The translations under genes and the position numbers were made by a program. Shown here piece after piece: positions 32,103-40,670 of a stretch of 42,952 nt of DNA; position 1 is the stretch's first letter, and each line of letters opens with the position of its first letter. The DNA lies in contig JAGVAV010000021.1 of NCBI GenBank assembly GCA_020060105.1, positions 1-42,952 on the forward strand, given 5' to 3'. The notes under the pieces are model-generated. The model did not search any database, was not told where the DNA came from, and saw nothing but the letters and a program-made list of their open reading frames with translations. The stretch is from Candidatus Woesebacteria bacterium. Its GTDB lineage: Bacteria; Patescibacteriota; Microgenomatia; Woykebacterales; 2-01-FULL-43-14.

Positions 32103-32858
32103 ATGATTGTTTCAGTGATCATTATCGCAAAAAATGACGAAGAAAGAATTGAGAGGGCGCTTGAAAGCGTTAAATTTTCCGATGACGTGATTGTGGTGGT
32201 TGATGACCGAACCACCGATAAAACGGAAGAATTGGCCAAGAGTTATACTTCAAAAACTTACGTTCGGAAATGGGAAGGTTTTGGCCCGCAGAGGACTTTT
32301 GCCGTTTCGAAAACTAAGCATGATTGGGTTCTTTGGATTGATTCAGATGAAGCGGTGACAAAGGAACTTCGGGAATCGATTGAAAAACTGCCGGAAAGCC
32401 CTTCTTTTAGTGCTTTCCGGATAGGAATTCTAAGCGAGTTTATGAATAAGTGGATGTATTACTCCTGGTCTCCGGTTCGTGATCGACATATTCGTTTGTT
32501 CAATAAACAAAAATGCAAGTTCGATAAAAGTAACGTCCACGAAAAGTTAGTGGTAGACGGTGAAATAGGTTATATCGAAGGGTTATTAGAACATCGGACT
32601 TTTAAGGGAATGAATAAACACGTCGATAAAGTTAATCTCTACTCAACTTTGGCGGCTCAGGATTTGTTTCATCGGGGGGTCATTTTCCAGTGGTGGCAGT
32701 TAATTTACCATCCAACTTACGCATTTTTAGTTTCTTATTTCAAACGGCAGGGGTTTCGAGACGGTTTAAGGGGCTTTGTTCTCTGCAGCATGTATGCTTT
32801 TAACACTTTCCTTGACTACGTTAAGTTGTGGGAGTTAAAGGAGAGCAGGAAGAAATGA
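32103..32858 (+). CDS. GT2 glycosyltransferase, WaaE/KdtX-like
   Basis: This encodes 251 aa, ATG 32103. IVSVIIIAKNDEERIERALESV, VVVVDDRTTDKTEEL, GFGPQRTFAVSKTKHDWVLWIDSDEAV and the late VNLYSTLAAQDLFHRG are typical of the WaaE group, also seen in domain 1 of the 29286 product. A TTG at 32079 in frame is less likely. It follows a repeat-filled gap without a clear SD or promoter. The TGA overlaps the next ATG by four bases. Confidence 0.9.
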   Translation: MIVSVIIIAKNDEERIERALESVKFSDDVIVVVDDRTTDKTEELAKSYTSKTYVRKWEGFGPQRTFAVSKTKHDWVLWIDSDEAVTKELRESIEKLPESPSFSAFRIGILSEFMNKWMYYSWSPVRDRHIRLFNKQKCKFDKSNVHEKLVVDGEIGYIEGLLEHRTFKGMNKHVDKVNLYSTLAAQDLFHRGVIFQWWQLIYHPTYAFLVSYFKRQGFRDGLRGFVLCSMYAFNTFLDYVKLWELKESRKK

Positions 32859-33964
32859 AAATCGCTTTCGTGACTCCCTGGCAGGAAAAAGACGGAATCA
32901 GTCTTTACGCAAAGGAACTTGTTCAAGGTTTTAAGAGTACTAAGGAGTTGCGTACCTTCCGTTATTTCGAGCCCGCGCGTAAGTTTCCCCGTGATATGGA
33001 AGTGATGGTATTTCCGATGAGGCGGGGAGAAGAAGATAGTTGGTCTAACTGGGTTGAGGATATCAATCAATATGACCTAATGCACCTTCAGCACGAATAT
33101 TCTTGGTGGGGGAGCTACACTAACCCTTGGGGGAACCGATTTCAGAATTTCCTAAAAAGCATTCAGGTCCCTAAGGTGGTGACGTATCATTCCGTGGATT
33201 TGATTGGTTTTGAGCGTCCACGATGGGGATGGTGGGGGAAGCGGCAACATCGAAAAGTTTTTAGCGCTGCTGATCAAATTATCGTTCACACCCAAGCGGC
33301 TAAGGATGGCTTAGTCAAAAACGATCTTAAAGGAGAAAAAATCCAAGTTGTTCCTATTGGAGTTTCGGAAAGAAGAACCGTTAAAGACTCCGAGGCGCTG
33401 AAAAAATTTAACTTGACGGGAAAAAGATTTGTTTCCATATTCGGCTACCTTAATCCCGATAAAGGCTACGAAATTGCTTTGGCCGCTTTGAAAAACATTT
33501 TAGATCTTTACCTTGTCATTGGCGGCGATATTCAGGACGAGACAAATCAGCAGTATAAAAAAGACTTAAGGGTTCTTATTTCTCAAGAGGAAAAGATTAA
33601 GAACCGAGTGGTTATCACTGGATACCTCGGTGAGGAAGAGATGATATCGCTAATGGATAGTTCCTGGGCAATTCTTCTGCCCAGAACCCACGTAAACGCT
33701 TCACATGAATTAAGCTTGGCCTTATCGCAGGGAAAAGCAATTATTGCTTCTGATCTGCCTTATTTTAAGGAAGTTAACGAACGGTATGAATGTTTAGCTA
33801 TTTGCCGAGCTGGGGATGCGGGATCACTCCAGAAGATTTTAGAGAAAATACTTGCTGACGAAAAATTCAGGAAAAATTTGGAACAAAAGGCAAACCAGTA
33901 CGCCAAGCGGTACTCTTGGGATTTCGTTGCAAACGAAACTTTGTCAATTTATCGAGCTCTGTAG
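32855..33964 (+). CDS. GT4 glycosyltransferase
   Basis: This encodes 369 aa. KIAFVTPWQEKDGISLYAKELVQG is the N-terminal donor-side region; LMHLQHEYSWWG, VVTYHSVDLIGF, QIIVHTQAAKDGL, and IFGYLNPDKGYEIAL with SHELSLALSQGKAIIASDLPY are typical of GT4. The C-terminal acidic motif is less canonical than EPFGLTVLE. ATG 32855 overlaps the upstream stop (ATGA), with AGGAGAGCAGGAAGA before it, and is preferred to the longer frame from 32828. Its stop lies inside a palindrome (33961-33988). The 34018 product is a close paralogue. Confidence 0.88.
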   Translation: MKIAFVTPWQEKDGISLYAKELVQGFKSTKELRTFRYFEPARKFPRDMEVMVFPMRRGEEDSWSNWVEDINQYDLMHLQHEYSWWGSYTNPWGNRFQNFLKSIQVPKVVTYHSVDLIGFERPRWGWWGKRQHRKVFSAADQIIVHTQAAKDGLVKNDLKGEKIQVVPIGVSERRTVKDSEALKKFNLTGKRFVSIFGYLNPDKGYEIALAALKNILDLYLVIGGDIQDETNQQYKKDLRVLISQEEKIKNRVVITGYLGEEEMISLMDSSWAILLPRTHVNASHELSLALSQGKAIIASDLPYFKEVNERYECLAICRAGDAGSLQKILEKILADEKFRKNLEQKANQYAKRYSWDFVANETLSIYRAL

Positions 33965-33988
33965 GGGCGTATTGCAATACGCCCCTAC
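33961..33988. repeat. 28-bp perfect palindrome at a GT4/GT4 junction
   Basis: GTAGGGGCGTATTG (33961-33974) is followed at once by its exact reverse complement (33975-33988). The TAG stop of the upstream gene (33962-33964) lies in it. This sequence type is known as a dispersed repeat in several phyla. No T-tract follows, so it is not a standard terminator. Confidence 0.85.
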
Positions 33989-34017
33989 AAGGGTGGTTGA
34001 AATTTTGGAGATTGAAT

Positions 34018-35151
34018 TTGAAACTAGCCTTTTACGCCCCATGGGAAATAAAAGACGGTATCTATACCTACACTCGATTTTTAAGAGAAGGTTTAGAGAA
34101 AAGCGGTGTGAAATCCAAAATTATTCCTCATTACGAGGAAAGAATGAGCGTGGATTACTTGAAAAGTGTTGCGGAAGGGATTAATAAAAAATATGATTTG
34201 GTTCATCTTCAGCACGAGTTTGGCTACTTCGGTAACTGGAAAAATATTTTTAACCCCTTACTTTCAACTTTCCTAAAAAGCATTAAAACTAAGAAAGTGA
34301 TCACCGTTCATGGTTTTCATCCTTGGCTAGTGGAAATGGATCCTCGCCGGCCCTATCCTCCTTTCCGGCCGTTAAAAAAACTAATCCGCAATTTTCTTCG
34401 AGAAACTCCTTGGGCCAAGCACACTTTTAGCCGGGTTTTTAACGAGACGGATGGGGTTATCGTTCACACCGATTTTCACCGAGAGCACCTGATCAAAACG
34501 GGCGTGAGGCCGGAAAAGATTGTCGTTATTCCTCATGGGGTGGAGGCTGACCAGGAGAAAGAGGATGGGGAAGCTTGGAAAAAGAAAAAAGGTTTGGGCG
34601 GGAAAAGGATTTTAACTATCTTTGGGTTTTTGGATCAGTCCAAGGGTTACGATTTGGCGTTAAAAGCCTTAGAAGAGCTGCCTAAGGAGGTTGTTTTAGT
34701 TATCGCCGGAGGGACGCGGATTCCTGAACAAATCGAGTATCAAAAAATGCTTCAGGCGGAGATTGAGGAAAAAAATTTAAAAAGCCGGGTCGTCGAAACA
34801 GGCTTTTTAGAGGAAGAAGAGGTGAAGGAAGTAATGGCGGCGACAGATGTTCTTTTAGTTCCTCAGCACTACGCCTCTACTTCCGGATCGCTTCATTTGG
34901 GTCTTAGTTTTGGTAAAGCCATCATCGCTTCGGACCTTCCTTACGCTGAAGAATTAAATAAGCGGTTGGAATGTTTAAAACTAATTCCTCGCGGCAGCGA
35001 CCTCGATTTAAAGAGGGCGGTGGAGGAGTTGTTGGAGGATGATAGGAGAAGAAAGGATTTGGAAGAAAAGGCGATCAGTTACGCTCGGACTTACAGTTGG
35101 GAAGAGATTGCGAAGTTACACAAAGAACTTCACGCGAGATTGGTGAAATAA
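34018..35151 (+). CDS. GT4 glycosyltransferase, paralogue of the 32855 product
   Basis: This encodes 377 aa from TTG 34018, chosen because MKLAFYAPWEIKDGIYTYTR then aligns with the start of the 32855 product (MKIAFVTPWQEKDGISLYAK) and GGAG lies 7 nt upstream. The longer frame from ATG 33916 would run back through the palindrome into the upstream gene. LVHLQHEFGYFGNW, VITVHGFHPW, GVIVHTDFHREHLI, IFGFLDQSKGYDLAL and STSGSLHLGLSFGKAIIASDLPY are shared with its neighbour, so the two arose by duplication. The C-terminus is helical. Confidence 0.87.
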   Translation: MKLAFYAPWEIKDGIYTYTRFLREGLEKSGVKSKIIPHYEERMSVDYLKSVAEGINKKYDLVHLQHEFGYFGNWKNIFNPLLSTFLKSIKTKKVITVHGFHPWLVEMDPRRPYPPFRPLKKLIRNFLRETPWAKHTFSRVFNETDGVIVHTDFHREHLIKTGVRPEKIVVIPHGVEADQEKEDGEAWKKKKGLGGKRILTIFGFLDQSKGYDLALKALEELPKEVVLVIAGGTRIPEQIEYQKMLQAEIEEKNLKSRVVETGFLEEEEVKEVMAATDVLLVPQHYASTSGSLHLGLSFGKAIIASDLPYAEELNKRLECLKLIPRGSDLDLKRAVEELLEDDRRRKDLEEKAISYARTYSWEEIAKLHKELHARLVK

Positions 35152-35187
35152 TAAATTTGGTGACTACCGTACTTTTCCCTGCCAGTA

Positions 35188-35193
35188 TATAAT
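35188..35193 (+). promoter_or_regulatory. Possible -10 box before the GT9 gene
   Basis: TATAAT in an AT-rich setting, 37 nt before the TTG at 35230. There is no convincing -35 at 16-18 nt, so this is only a possible internal promoter in the 78-nt gap. Confidence 0.35.
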
Positions 35194-35229
35194 ACATATT
35201 GTAATTTAGGCGTTTGGAAAGAGGGTAAG

Positions 35230-36384
35230 TTGATTCTTTTTTCTAATCTCGAAATTTATAACCGAAAAAAGCGTTTTGTCGTGTTTTTTATTGACTTGAT
35301 CGGAAGACTGCTATTTTTATTTGCTCCTAGAAATCGGGTAAAAGAATCTATTTTTAAAGACGTAAAGAAGATTTTGTTAATAAGAATGGATTATATTGGC
35401 GATGTTGTTATGACGACGGCGGTTATTAAGCCGCTAAGAAAAGCTTTTCCGAACGCTAAAATTAGTTTCCTTTGCAGCCCCTGGTCGAAAGAGATCCTGG
35501 AAGGAAACCCTTTTATTGATGAAATAATTATCCACGAGGCTCCTTGGCACAGTAAGAAGAAAAAAGTAGATTGGCTGAAAGAGTGGCGTTTTTCCAAGGA
35601 ACTAAAACAGAAAAATTTTGATTTAGCTATCGAGTTTCGGGGGGATGTCCGGGATATCTTCTTTTACTCTTACTTGCCTCATATTCCTATCCGAGTAGGG
35701 TATGGAAGAGGAGGTGGGGGTTACCTTTTGACCGATGAGGTGGTAACCAACATTGATTTACACTGGATAAGAAGAAATTTGGCATTGTTGGAGTACTTAA
35801 AAATTCCGGTGGAAGGGGAAAAACCTAAGGTATTTTGTTCAGATAAAGATAGAAAAGCGACTCGGGAGACGATTAAAAGTTACGACTTATCAGGTGGCAA
35901 ATATCTTATTGGAGTTCAGTCAATGGCCAGAGTCCAAACTCGAGAATGGCTAGAAGAACGCTTCGCCGAAGTAGCTGATCGATGTGTTCGAGAATTAGGC
36001 GCCCGCGTTTATTTCACCGGGGGGCCGAAAGACGTCGAAAAAGTGGCGCGGATTCAGGGAACGATGAAAGAAAAATCGGTTAACCTAGCCGGGAAGTTGA
36101 GTTTGAAAGAAGAAGCAGCCTTATTTGAAAAAACTGATTTGTTTTTGTCTAATGAAACTGGTTTGATGCATCTAGCTTCGGCGATGAATGTCCCCCTGGT
36201 GGCTCTTTTCGGCCCCCAACTTCCTTCGAGGTTCGGGCCTTTTAGTGATGAACATACGGTTATTTGGCATAATTGCGGCTGCTGGCCATCTGATCAGACA
36301 AAATGCCGAGAGCCAAGCTGCATGGAATTGATTTCGGTGGATGAAGTGTATGAGGCGATGAGAAGAATGTTGGAGGAAGGTTGA
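35230..36384 (+). CDS. GT9 glycosyltransferase (heptosyltransferase-like)
   Basis: This encodes 384 aa from TTG 35230 (GAGGG 4 nt upstream). An N-terminal amphipathic or TM-like stretch (FVVFFIDLIGRLLFLF) precedes KILLIRMDYIGDVVMTTAVI, the conserved start of the GT9 domain. GVQSMARVQTREW and SNETGLMHLASAMNVPLVALFGP are the C-terminal signatures. The last 30 residues have a Cys cluster (CGCWPSDQTKC...SCM) that I recall in related GT9 proteins. Such enzymes add ADP-heptose or other sugars; the donor is unknown. The family 1 / four-helix-bundle unit lies directly downstream. Confidence 0.9.
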   Translation: MILFSNLEIYNRKKRFVVFFIDLIGRLLFLFAPRNRVKESIFKDVKKILLIRMDYIGDVVMTTAVIKPLRKAFPNAKISFLCSPWSKEILEGNPFIDEIIIHEAPWHSKKKKVDWLKEWRFSKELKQKNFDLAIEFRGDVRDIFFYSYLPHIPIRVGYGRGGGGYLLTDEVVTNIDLHWIRRNLALLEYLKIPVEGEKPKVFCSDKDRKATRETIKSYDLSGGKYLIGVQSMARVQTREWLEERFAEVADRCVRELGARVYFTGGPKDVEKVARIQGTMKEKSVNLAGKLSLKEEAALFEKTDLFLSNETGLMHLASAMNVPLVALFGPQLPSRFGPFSDEHTVIWHNCGCWPSDQTKCREPSCMELISVDEVYEAMRRMLEEG

Positions 36385-36396
36385 CGTAATGTTACT

Positions 36397-36807
36397 ATGG
36401 AAACAGAAAATCAAAGTGTAAAGATCAAAAATCAAAACCTAACTAAAAGTTTAAAAACAGAAGTTAAGTATAGAGCGTTTTGTTTATCAATTGAAGTGAT
36501 CAGGTTTCTGGGAAACATTGACTCAAGGAATTATATAAGAATTATTACGGATCAACTGGTAAGGTCTACTACTTCTATTGGGGCAAATATAGTTGAGGCA
36601 AAAGCATCCGCTTCAAAAAAGGAGTTTCTGAATTACTTTCAAATAGCTTTGAAGAGTGCCAACGAGACAAAGTACTGGTTTGCTATGTTAAAAGAGCTGT
36701 TGCCTGAAAGAAAAGAAAGAATTGATGATTTCCTTAAAGAAACAGAGGAAATTGCTAAAATAATTGGAACTAGCGTTTTAACTATGAAAGATAAAAGAAG
36801 TCTTTAA
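36397..36807 (+). CDS. S23-type four-helix-bundle protein (TIGR02436/PF05635)
   Basis: This encodes 136 aa. The core (about 28-128) is four amphipathic helices with KYRAFCLSIEVIRFL, DQLVRSTTSIGANIVEAKA (family signature), KKEFLNYFQIALKSANETKYWF and EETEEIAKIIG-type positions. S23 proteins are encoded in 23S rRNA intervening sequences, and relatives (Avd) accompany diversity-generating retroelements. Here the first 18 codons (VKIKNQNLTK) are translated from an AT-rich repeat, and the inverted partner begins directly after the stop. No SD is seen. It lies between unrelated GT9 and polymerase genes on the same strand, so it probably inserted there. Confidence 0.85.
   Translation: METENQSVKIKNQNLTKSLKTEVKYRAFCLSIEVIRFLGNIDSRNYIRIITDQLVRSTTSIGANIVEAKASASKKEFLNYFQIALKSANETKYWFAMLKELLPERKERIDDFLKETEEIAKIIGTSVLTMKDKRSL
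36407..36451. repeat. Left family 1 inverted repeat, inside the S23 gene
   Basis: AAAATCAAAGTGTAAAGATC...ATCAAAACCTAACT, read in the + direction, is an imperfect inverted partner of 36808-36850 (about 28 of 41 positions by eye, with ATCAAAACCTA exact). It codes for residues about 4-18 of the four-helix-bundle protein. Confidence 0.65.
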
Positions 36808-36850
36808 TTTTTGAACTAGGTTTTGATCTCTGAGTTTTGACTTTTGATCT
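36808..36850. repeat. Right family 1 inverted repeat, after the S23 gene
   Basis: It starts in the base after the stop codon of the S23 gene and ends five bases before the ATG of the polymerase gene. Its reverse complement matches 31929-31971 at 35 of 43 positions. Confidence 0.7.
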
Positions 36851-36854
36851 ATAT

Positions 36855-39800
36855 ATGAAGAAGCTGCTCGAAAAAATTCAAAAAATCTGGCCTTGGGTCG
36901 TCGGAGGATATCTTTACCTCGTTTTGTTATTTCCAAAACTGGCGATTCTTCCCACTGCCTGGGGAACGCCAATAAGACTAGAAGACTTACTTCTTCTTCC
37001 GGTATTAATTACTACACTGATTTTACACTTCAGACCTAAAAGTTTTCCTCGTGAGACGTGGCCTTTCCATCTGTTTTTCCTGATCTTAACGGTAATTTTC
37101 TTCCTCTCAACGTTGATTGGAACTTTCCGTGGGTCTTTAGGCCGGCCTGATCTGGCTTTCATTTTTGTCTTGAGGATGGTCGAGTATTTTACTTTCTTTT
37201 ACCTCGCCTTTCTTACCTTTCGAAGTTTTAAGGCGATTTTTGTTTGGATCGCCGGACTAATCTTAATTGCACTCCCAATTGCTCTCTTTGCCATTCTCCA
37301 ATATTTTGGCGTGGTGGGGGGATGGGGGGGAGGTCAATTCGCTTATCAGTTTTTTAATGAAATACCTCAAGGAAGGGTTTTTTCGACTTTTTCAGGACCG
37401 TACGAATTGGGAGCATTTTTAATCATAATCCTTCTTTTTATCCTGGCTTTTTTTCCTTATGTGAAACAACTTTACCAAAAGTGTATCTTACTTCTTATTT
37501 ATTTATCTGGGGTACTAGCTTTATCCTATACTGGCTCAAGAATACCGCTTCTGGCTTTAGTGGTTGGCGGTTTGATTACTTTGTTTTTCTCTCCTTCTAA
37601 AAAGAAAACGAGTTTATTGCTCGCCCTTGCGTTAATCACTCCATTTTTCACCTCCCGAATTTTAGTGGAAAGATACGATCTTTTACTTGCTCACTTAGAA
37701 TTATCCTTTAATCGAGAGCCTACGGTTAGTCCGGTTCCACCTTCCTTAATAGGAACTTCCGTTGCCTACAACCTAATTCCTCTAAATAAGGAGCTTTTAG
37801 AAGCTAAAGAAGAAGGACCAGTTACTTCTGAAGTTACTTTGCCGGAAGGTAGCTTGAGTTTATCTTCTTTTTCGGCTTCCTTATCAGAAACAACTTCGGC
37901 ATCAACGGCGGCCACAACTTCTGCTACTGTGCCTTCAACGAATCTTTTAACAGAAGAAAAAAAGAGAGAAAAAGAATTGGACCCCTACCAGAGTCTTCCT
38001 AATCTGCTTAAGGCAGGCGGGTTTGAAAAGTCTGAAGGCTGGCAGTTGTTTGGCAAAGCTAAAGTAATTGAAAATCTAGAAAAAGCTTATGAGGGAACTC
38101 GCTTTTTGCAGCTGGAGCCGGATGAGGAGCCTCAAGGAGTTTCTTGGGAGATAAAAAACCTAGATCCGTATAAACGTTACCGGTTGAGTTTAAAGGTTTA
38201 TCGGGAAACTCCGGAAGTAGTTTTTCGGTTTGTGACAAATAACGAGGCAGATTGGTTTCCGGTGATGTCTTATCAGGGGTATCGGGGAAAAGTACCGTTA
38301 AGTGGTGTTGGACAGATTTACCTGAAAATTTCCAAAAACGCACCCTCGGATAATTGGAGCTTTGCCTCAGTAGATTTTGACAGCGTTACTGATCTTAAAG
38401 CATTTACGCCGAATAATCGAGTTATTAAAGGTGTGTTTCGGATTGATGACATTAAATTACAGGAGATCGGAGCGATTCACTCTTTAGTTGAATTGGCCGC
38501 TCCGGCTTCACCTAAACTATTCGGTCTTCCCATCCTGGATAAAAGTTTAGCTGGGAGAGTTTCACTCCAATGGCCGCTAGTGATGGCGGAATTTAAAAAC
38601 AGTCCGATTGTTGGAGGGGGAATGTCGGTAATGGGCACGGGAGTGGATGGGGAATTTATGACCTTACTAGCGGAGACTGGATTACTGGGATTTTTGGCTT
38701 TTGTTTCCTTCCTTGTTTTTATCGAGTATTGGTTGTGGAGAAAAAGTCGACAAAGCCTGGGTGTAAGCAAGATATTCTATGTTGCCTTAATGTCTCTCAT
38801 TGCCGCAATAGTAGTAGAGGGTGTTTTTGTAGATGTCTTCCGAGCTTCTAAAATTGCCAGCCTTTTCTGGTTTTTAGTTGGACTGGGAATTTCGTTTTCT
38901 TTTATAAATTCTGTTTCACCCAGGTCTTCTAGGGAAATTGACGAATGGATAGAGAAAAAAGTTCGCTCAAATAGGTTTTTTAGTAGAGCCTGGCTCTTTT
39001 TCGCTGGGATTAAAGCATTCCTCTTTAGCCGGAAGCCTTTGGAGTTTATTTTTGACTACCTTTTGCTTTTCTTCTTGGCTTTCAACGTTTTGTTTCCAAA
39101 AATTCCCCTTTACGGCACCGGCGTCATGGCGACTCCGATAAGGGTAGACGACCTCGTTACGGCGGGACTCTTGGGAGGAACGATCGTTCTAGGTTTAGTT
39201 TTGAAGAGAAAACTTTTGCCCTCTAAAGATCGTCTTCTTCTATTGGCGGCTTTGTTTGTAGGGATGATGGTGGTATCTTCGGGTTACGGGATAGTAACGG
39301 GAGTAGTCCCTGATTACAAGCTTCCAGGCTTATTTATTTTTCGCCAACTTGAGTATATGATTCCGCTCTATGTTGGCTTGGTTACCCTCCACTCTTTCAA
39401 GCAAATTAAGATTTATCTAATTACCTTTACCCTATTAGTAATTCCCGTGGCTATTCACACTTTTCTTCAACTTTATGGGATTTGGGGCGGTTATGGCGGG
39501 GGTTTTTACAACTACCAGTATGTTCGAGTGGATGATCGAGTTTTTGCTTCTTTCTCCGGACCCTACGAGATTGGTGCCTATTTTGTCATTACCTTAAGTT
39601 TGATTGCTGCTTTAGTGGTTGGCTTAAAAAGATGGTTTAGGGTCGGGGCAGTTTTACTTTTTGCTCTAGCCATTTATTCTTTTTCTTTTATTAATGCCCG
39701 AATTCCCCTCGTCGCTCTCTTTGTTTCCATGCTCTTTTTGATACCAGCAACGCGAAAGATTTTTACGCCCTTATTAATAGCTTTCGTAATTCTTGTTGCT

Positions 39801-40670
39801 CCGGTTTTTATTTCTCCAATTGCTCAGTATCGAGTTAATCAATTTATATCTGAAATTAACATGCGCTATTTGAAAGATATGCCTTATTTTAAGGACGATT
39901 GGTTTCAAACAAACATAAGAATATATATTGGCTCCACGGTGGATCGGGTAGATAAGTTTTACCAAGCACGCTCAGAGGGAATTAAGATCCCGTGGTTGTC
40001 TAACGATTCGTTTAATAAAGAAAAGACTGGTTCTTCTCCAGAAAAGACAGAAAACCAAGATGTTATTTCTCAAACCACTCCGGCCAAAGAGTCGGAAGGG
40101 GTCCAGTCGGAGTTGGTGATTTCTGAGCCTACTCCGGAAAATTTTCCCAAAGAAGAAGAGACGAATCCAGCCCCAACGCCCCCACCCCCTCCGATTTCAG
40201 AAACGAAAAGGTTATATGAGAGATTTGCCCTAAGCGATGGTTCTTTAAGTTGGCGATTGGAAACACATTGGCCAAAAGCCATTGAAACTTGGCAAAAAAG
40301 TCTTTTAATAGGATCCGGGATGTCGGTTGTGGGAATTGGGGTGGATAGTGAATATCTTACTCTTTTAGCCGAAACTGGTCTGGTGGGGTTAGTGATTTTC
40401 TCTTCCTTTCTCGGCTATCTTATTTATCGGAGTTTTTCTGTTTTGAGAAAAATCAATTTACAGTTAGATAAGGCTTTGCTTTCGGGAGTAACTGTAGCGT
40501 TAATCGGACTGGTAATCGAGGGTGTATTGGTAGACGTATTTCGCGCTTCTAAAATTGCCTATCTTTTTTGGTTTTTCGTGGCGGTGGTTATCGTTTCAAC
40601 TAAACTAGGACAAAATAAAAAAGAACAAGTGACTTTAGATCAACTTAAGGGGGAAAGATTAGGAAGTTAG
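36855..40670 (+). CDS. Tandem-duplicated O-antigen polymerase/ligase-like protein with a CBM-like insert
   Basis: This encodes 1271 aa in two homologous halves, each a Wzy/WaaL (Wzy_C-type) membrane protein. Matching landmarks: GGWGGG (about 155) and GGYGGG (about 878); VFSTFSGPYELGA (about 175) and VFASFSGPYEIGA (about 896); TGSRIPLLAL (about 226) and INARIPLVAL (about 946); MSVMGTGVDGEFMTLLAETG (about 588) and MSVVGIGVDSEYLTLLAETG (about 1156); VFVDVFRASKIASLFWF (about 658) and VLVDVFRASKIAYLFWF (about 1225). Half 1 has an extracytoplasmic insert (about 376-539) that resembles a carbohydrate-binding jelly roll (NLLKAGGFEKSEGW). Half 2 has a Pro-rich linker (about 1089-1116) there. It should polymerise flipped repeats or ligate glycan outside the membrane. 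ATG 36855 is preferred to TTG 36837, which is in the repeat. Confidence 0.9.
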   Translation: MKKLLEKIQKIWPWVVGGYLYLVLLFPKLAILPTAWGTPIRLEDLLLLPVLITTLILHFRPKSFPRETWPFHLFFLILTVIFFLSTLIGTFRGSLGRPDLAFIFVLRMVEYFTFFYLAFLTFRSFKAIFVWIAGLILIALPIALFAILQYFGVVGGWGGGQFAYQFFNEIPQGRVFSTFSGPYELGAFLIIILLFILAFFPYVKQLYQKCILLLIYLSGVLALSYTGSRIPLLALVVGGLITLFFSPSKKKTSLLLALALITPFFTSRILVERYDLLLAHLELSFNREPTVSPVPPSLIGTSVAYNLIPLNKELLEAKEEGPVTSEVTLPEGSLSLSSFSASLSETTSASTAATTSATVPSTNLLTEEKKREKELDPYQSLPNLLKAGGFEKSEGWQLFGKAKVIENLEKAYEGTRFLQLEPDEEPQGVSWEIKNLDPYKRYRLSLKVYRETPEVVFRFVTNNEADWFPVMSYQGYRGKVPLSGVGQIYLKISKNAPSDNWSFASVDFDSVTDLKAFTPNNRVIKGVFRIDDIKLQEIGAIHSLVELAAPASPKLFGLPILDKSLAGRVSLQWPLVMAEFKNSPIVGGGMSVMGTGVDGEFMTLLAETGLLGFLAFVSFLVFIEYWLWRKSRQSLGVSKIFYVALMSLIAAIVVEGVFVDVFRASKIASLFWFLVGLGISFSFINSVSPRSSREIDEWIEKKVRSNRFFSRAWLFFAGIKAFLFSRKPLEFIFDYLLLFFLAFNVLFPKIPLYGTGVMATPIRVDDLVTAGLLGGTIVLGLVLKRKLLPSKDRLLLLAALFVGMMVVSSGYGIVTGVVPDYKLPGLFIFRQLEYMIPLYVGLVTLHSFKQIKIYLITFTLLVIPVAIHTFLQLYGIWGGYGGGFYNYQYVRVDDRVFASFSGPYEIGAYFVITLSLIAALVVGLKRWFRVGAVLLFALAIYSFSFINARIPLVALFVSMLFLIPATRKIFTPLLIAFVILVAPVFISPIAQYRVNQFISEINMRYLKDMPYFKDDWFQTNIRIYIGSTVDRVDKFYQARSEGIKIPWLSNDSFNKEKTGSSPEKTENQDVISQTTPAKESEGVQSELVISEPTPENFPKEEETNPAPTPPPPPISETKRLYERFALSDGSLSWRLETHWPKAIETWQKSLLIGSGMSVVGIGVDSEYLTLLAETGLVGLVIFSSFLGYLIYRSFSVLRKINLQLDKALLSGVTVALIGLVIEGVLVDVFRASKIAYLFWFFVAVVIVSTKLGQNKKEQVTLDQLKGERLGS

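Noticed and set aside
32940-32985. A copy of the 29176 palindrome within the 32855 GT4 gene
   Set aside because: GAGTT-CG...ATTTCGA matches over about 27 bases, but no inverted partner follows and the protein aligns as normal sequence. It is probably chance.
33916-34017. ATG-started N-terminal extension of the second GT4
   Set aside because: It overlaps the upstream GT4 and runs through a perfect palindrome. Paralogue alignment supports the TTG at 34018.
36837-36854. TTG start for the polymerase gene
   Set aside because: It is inside the family 1 repeat; the ATG at 36855 lies just beyond it and begins a natural TM protein N-terminus.
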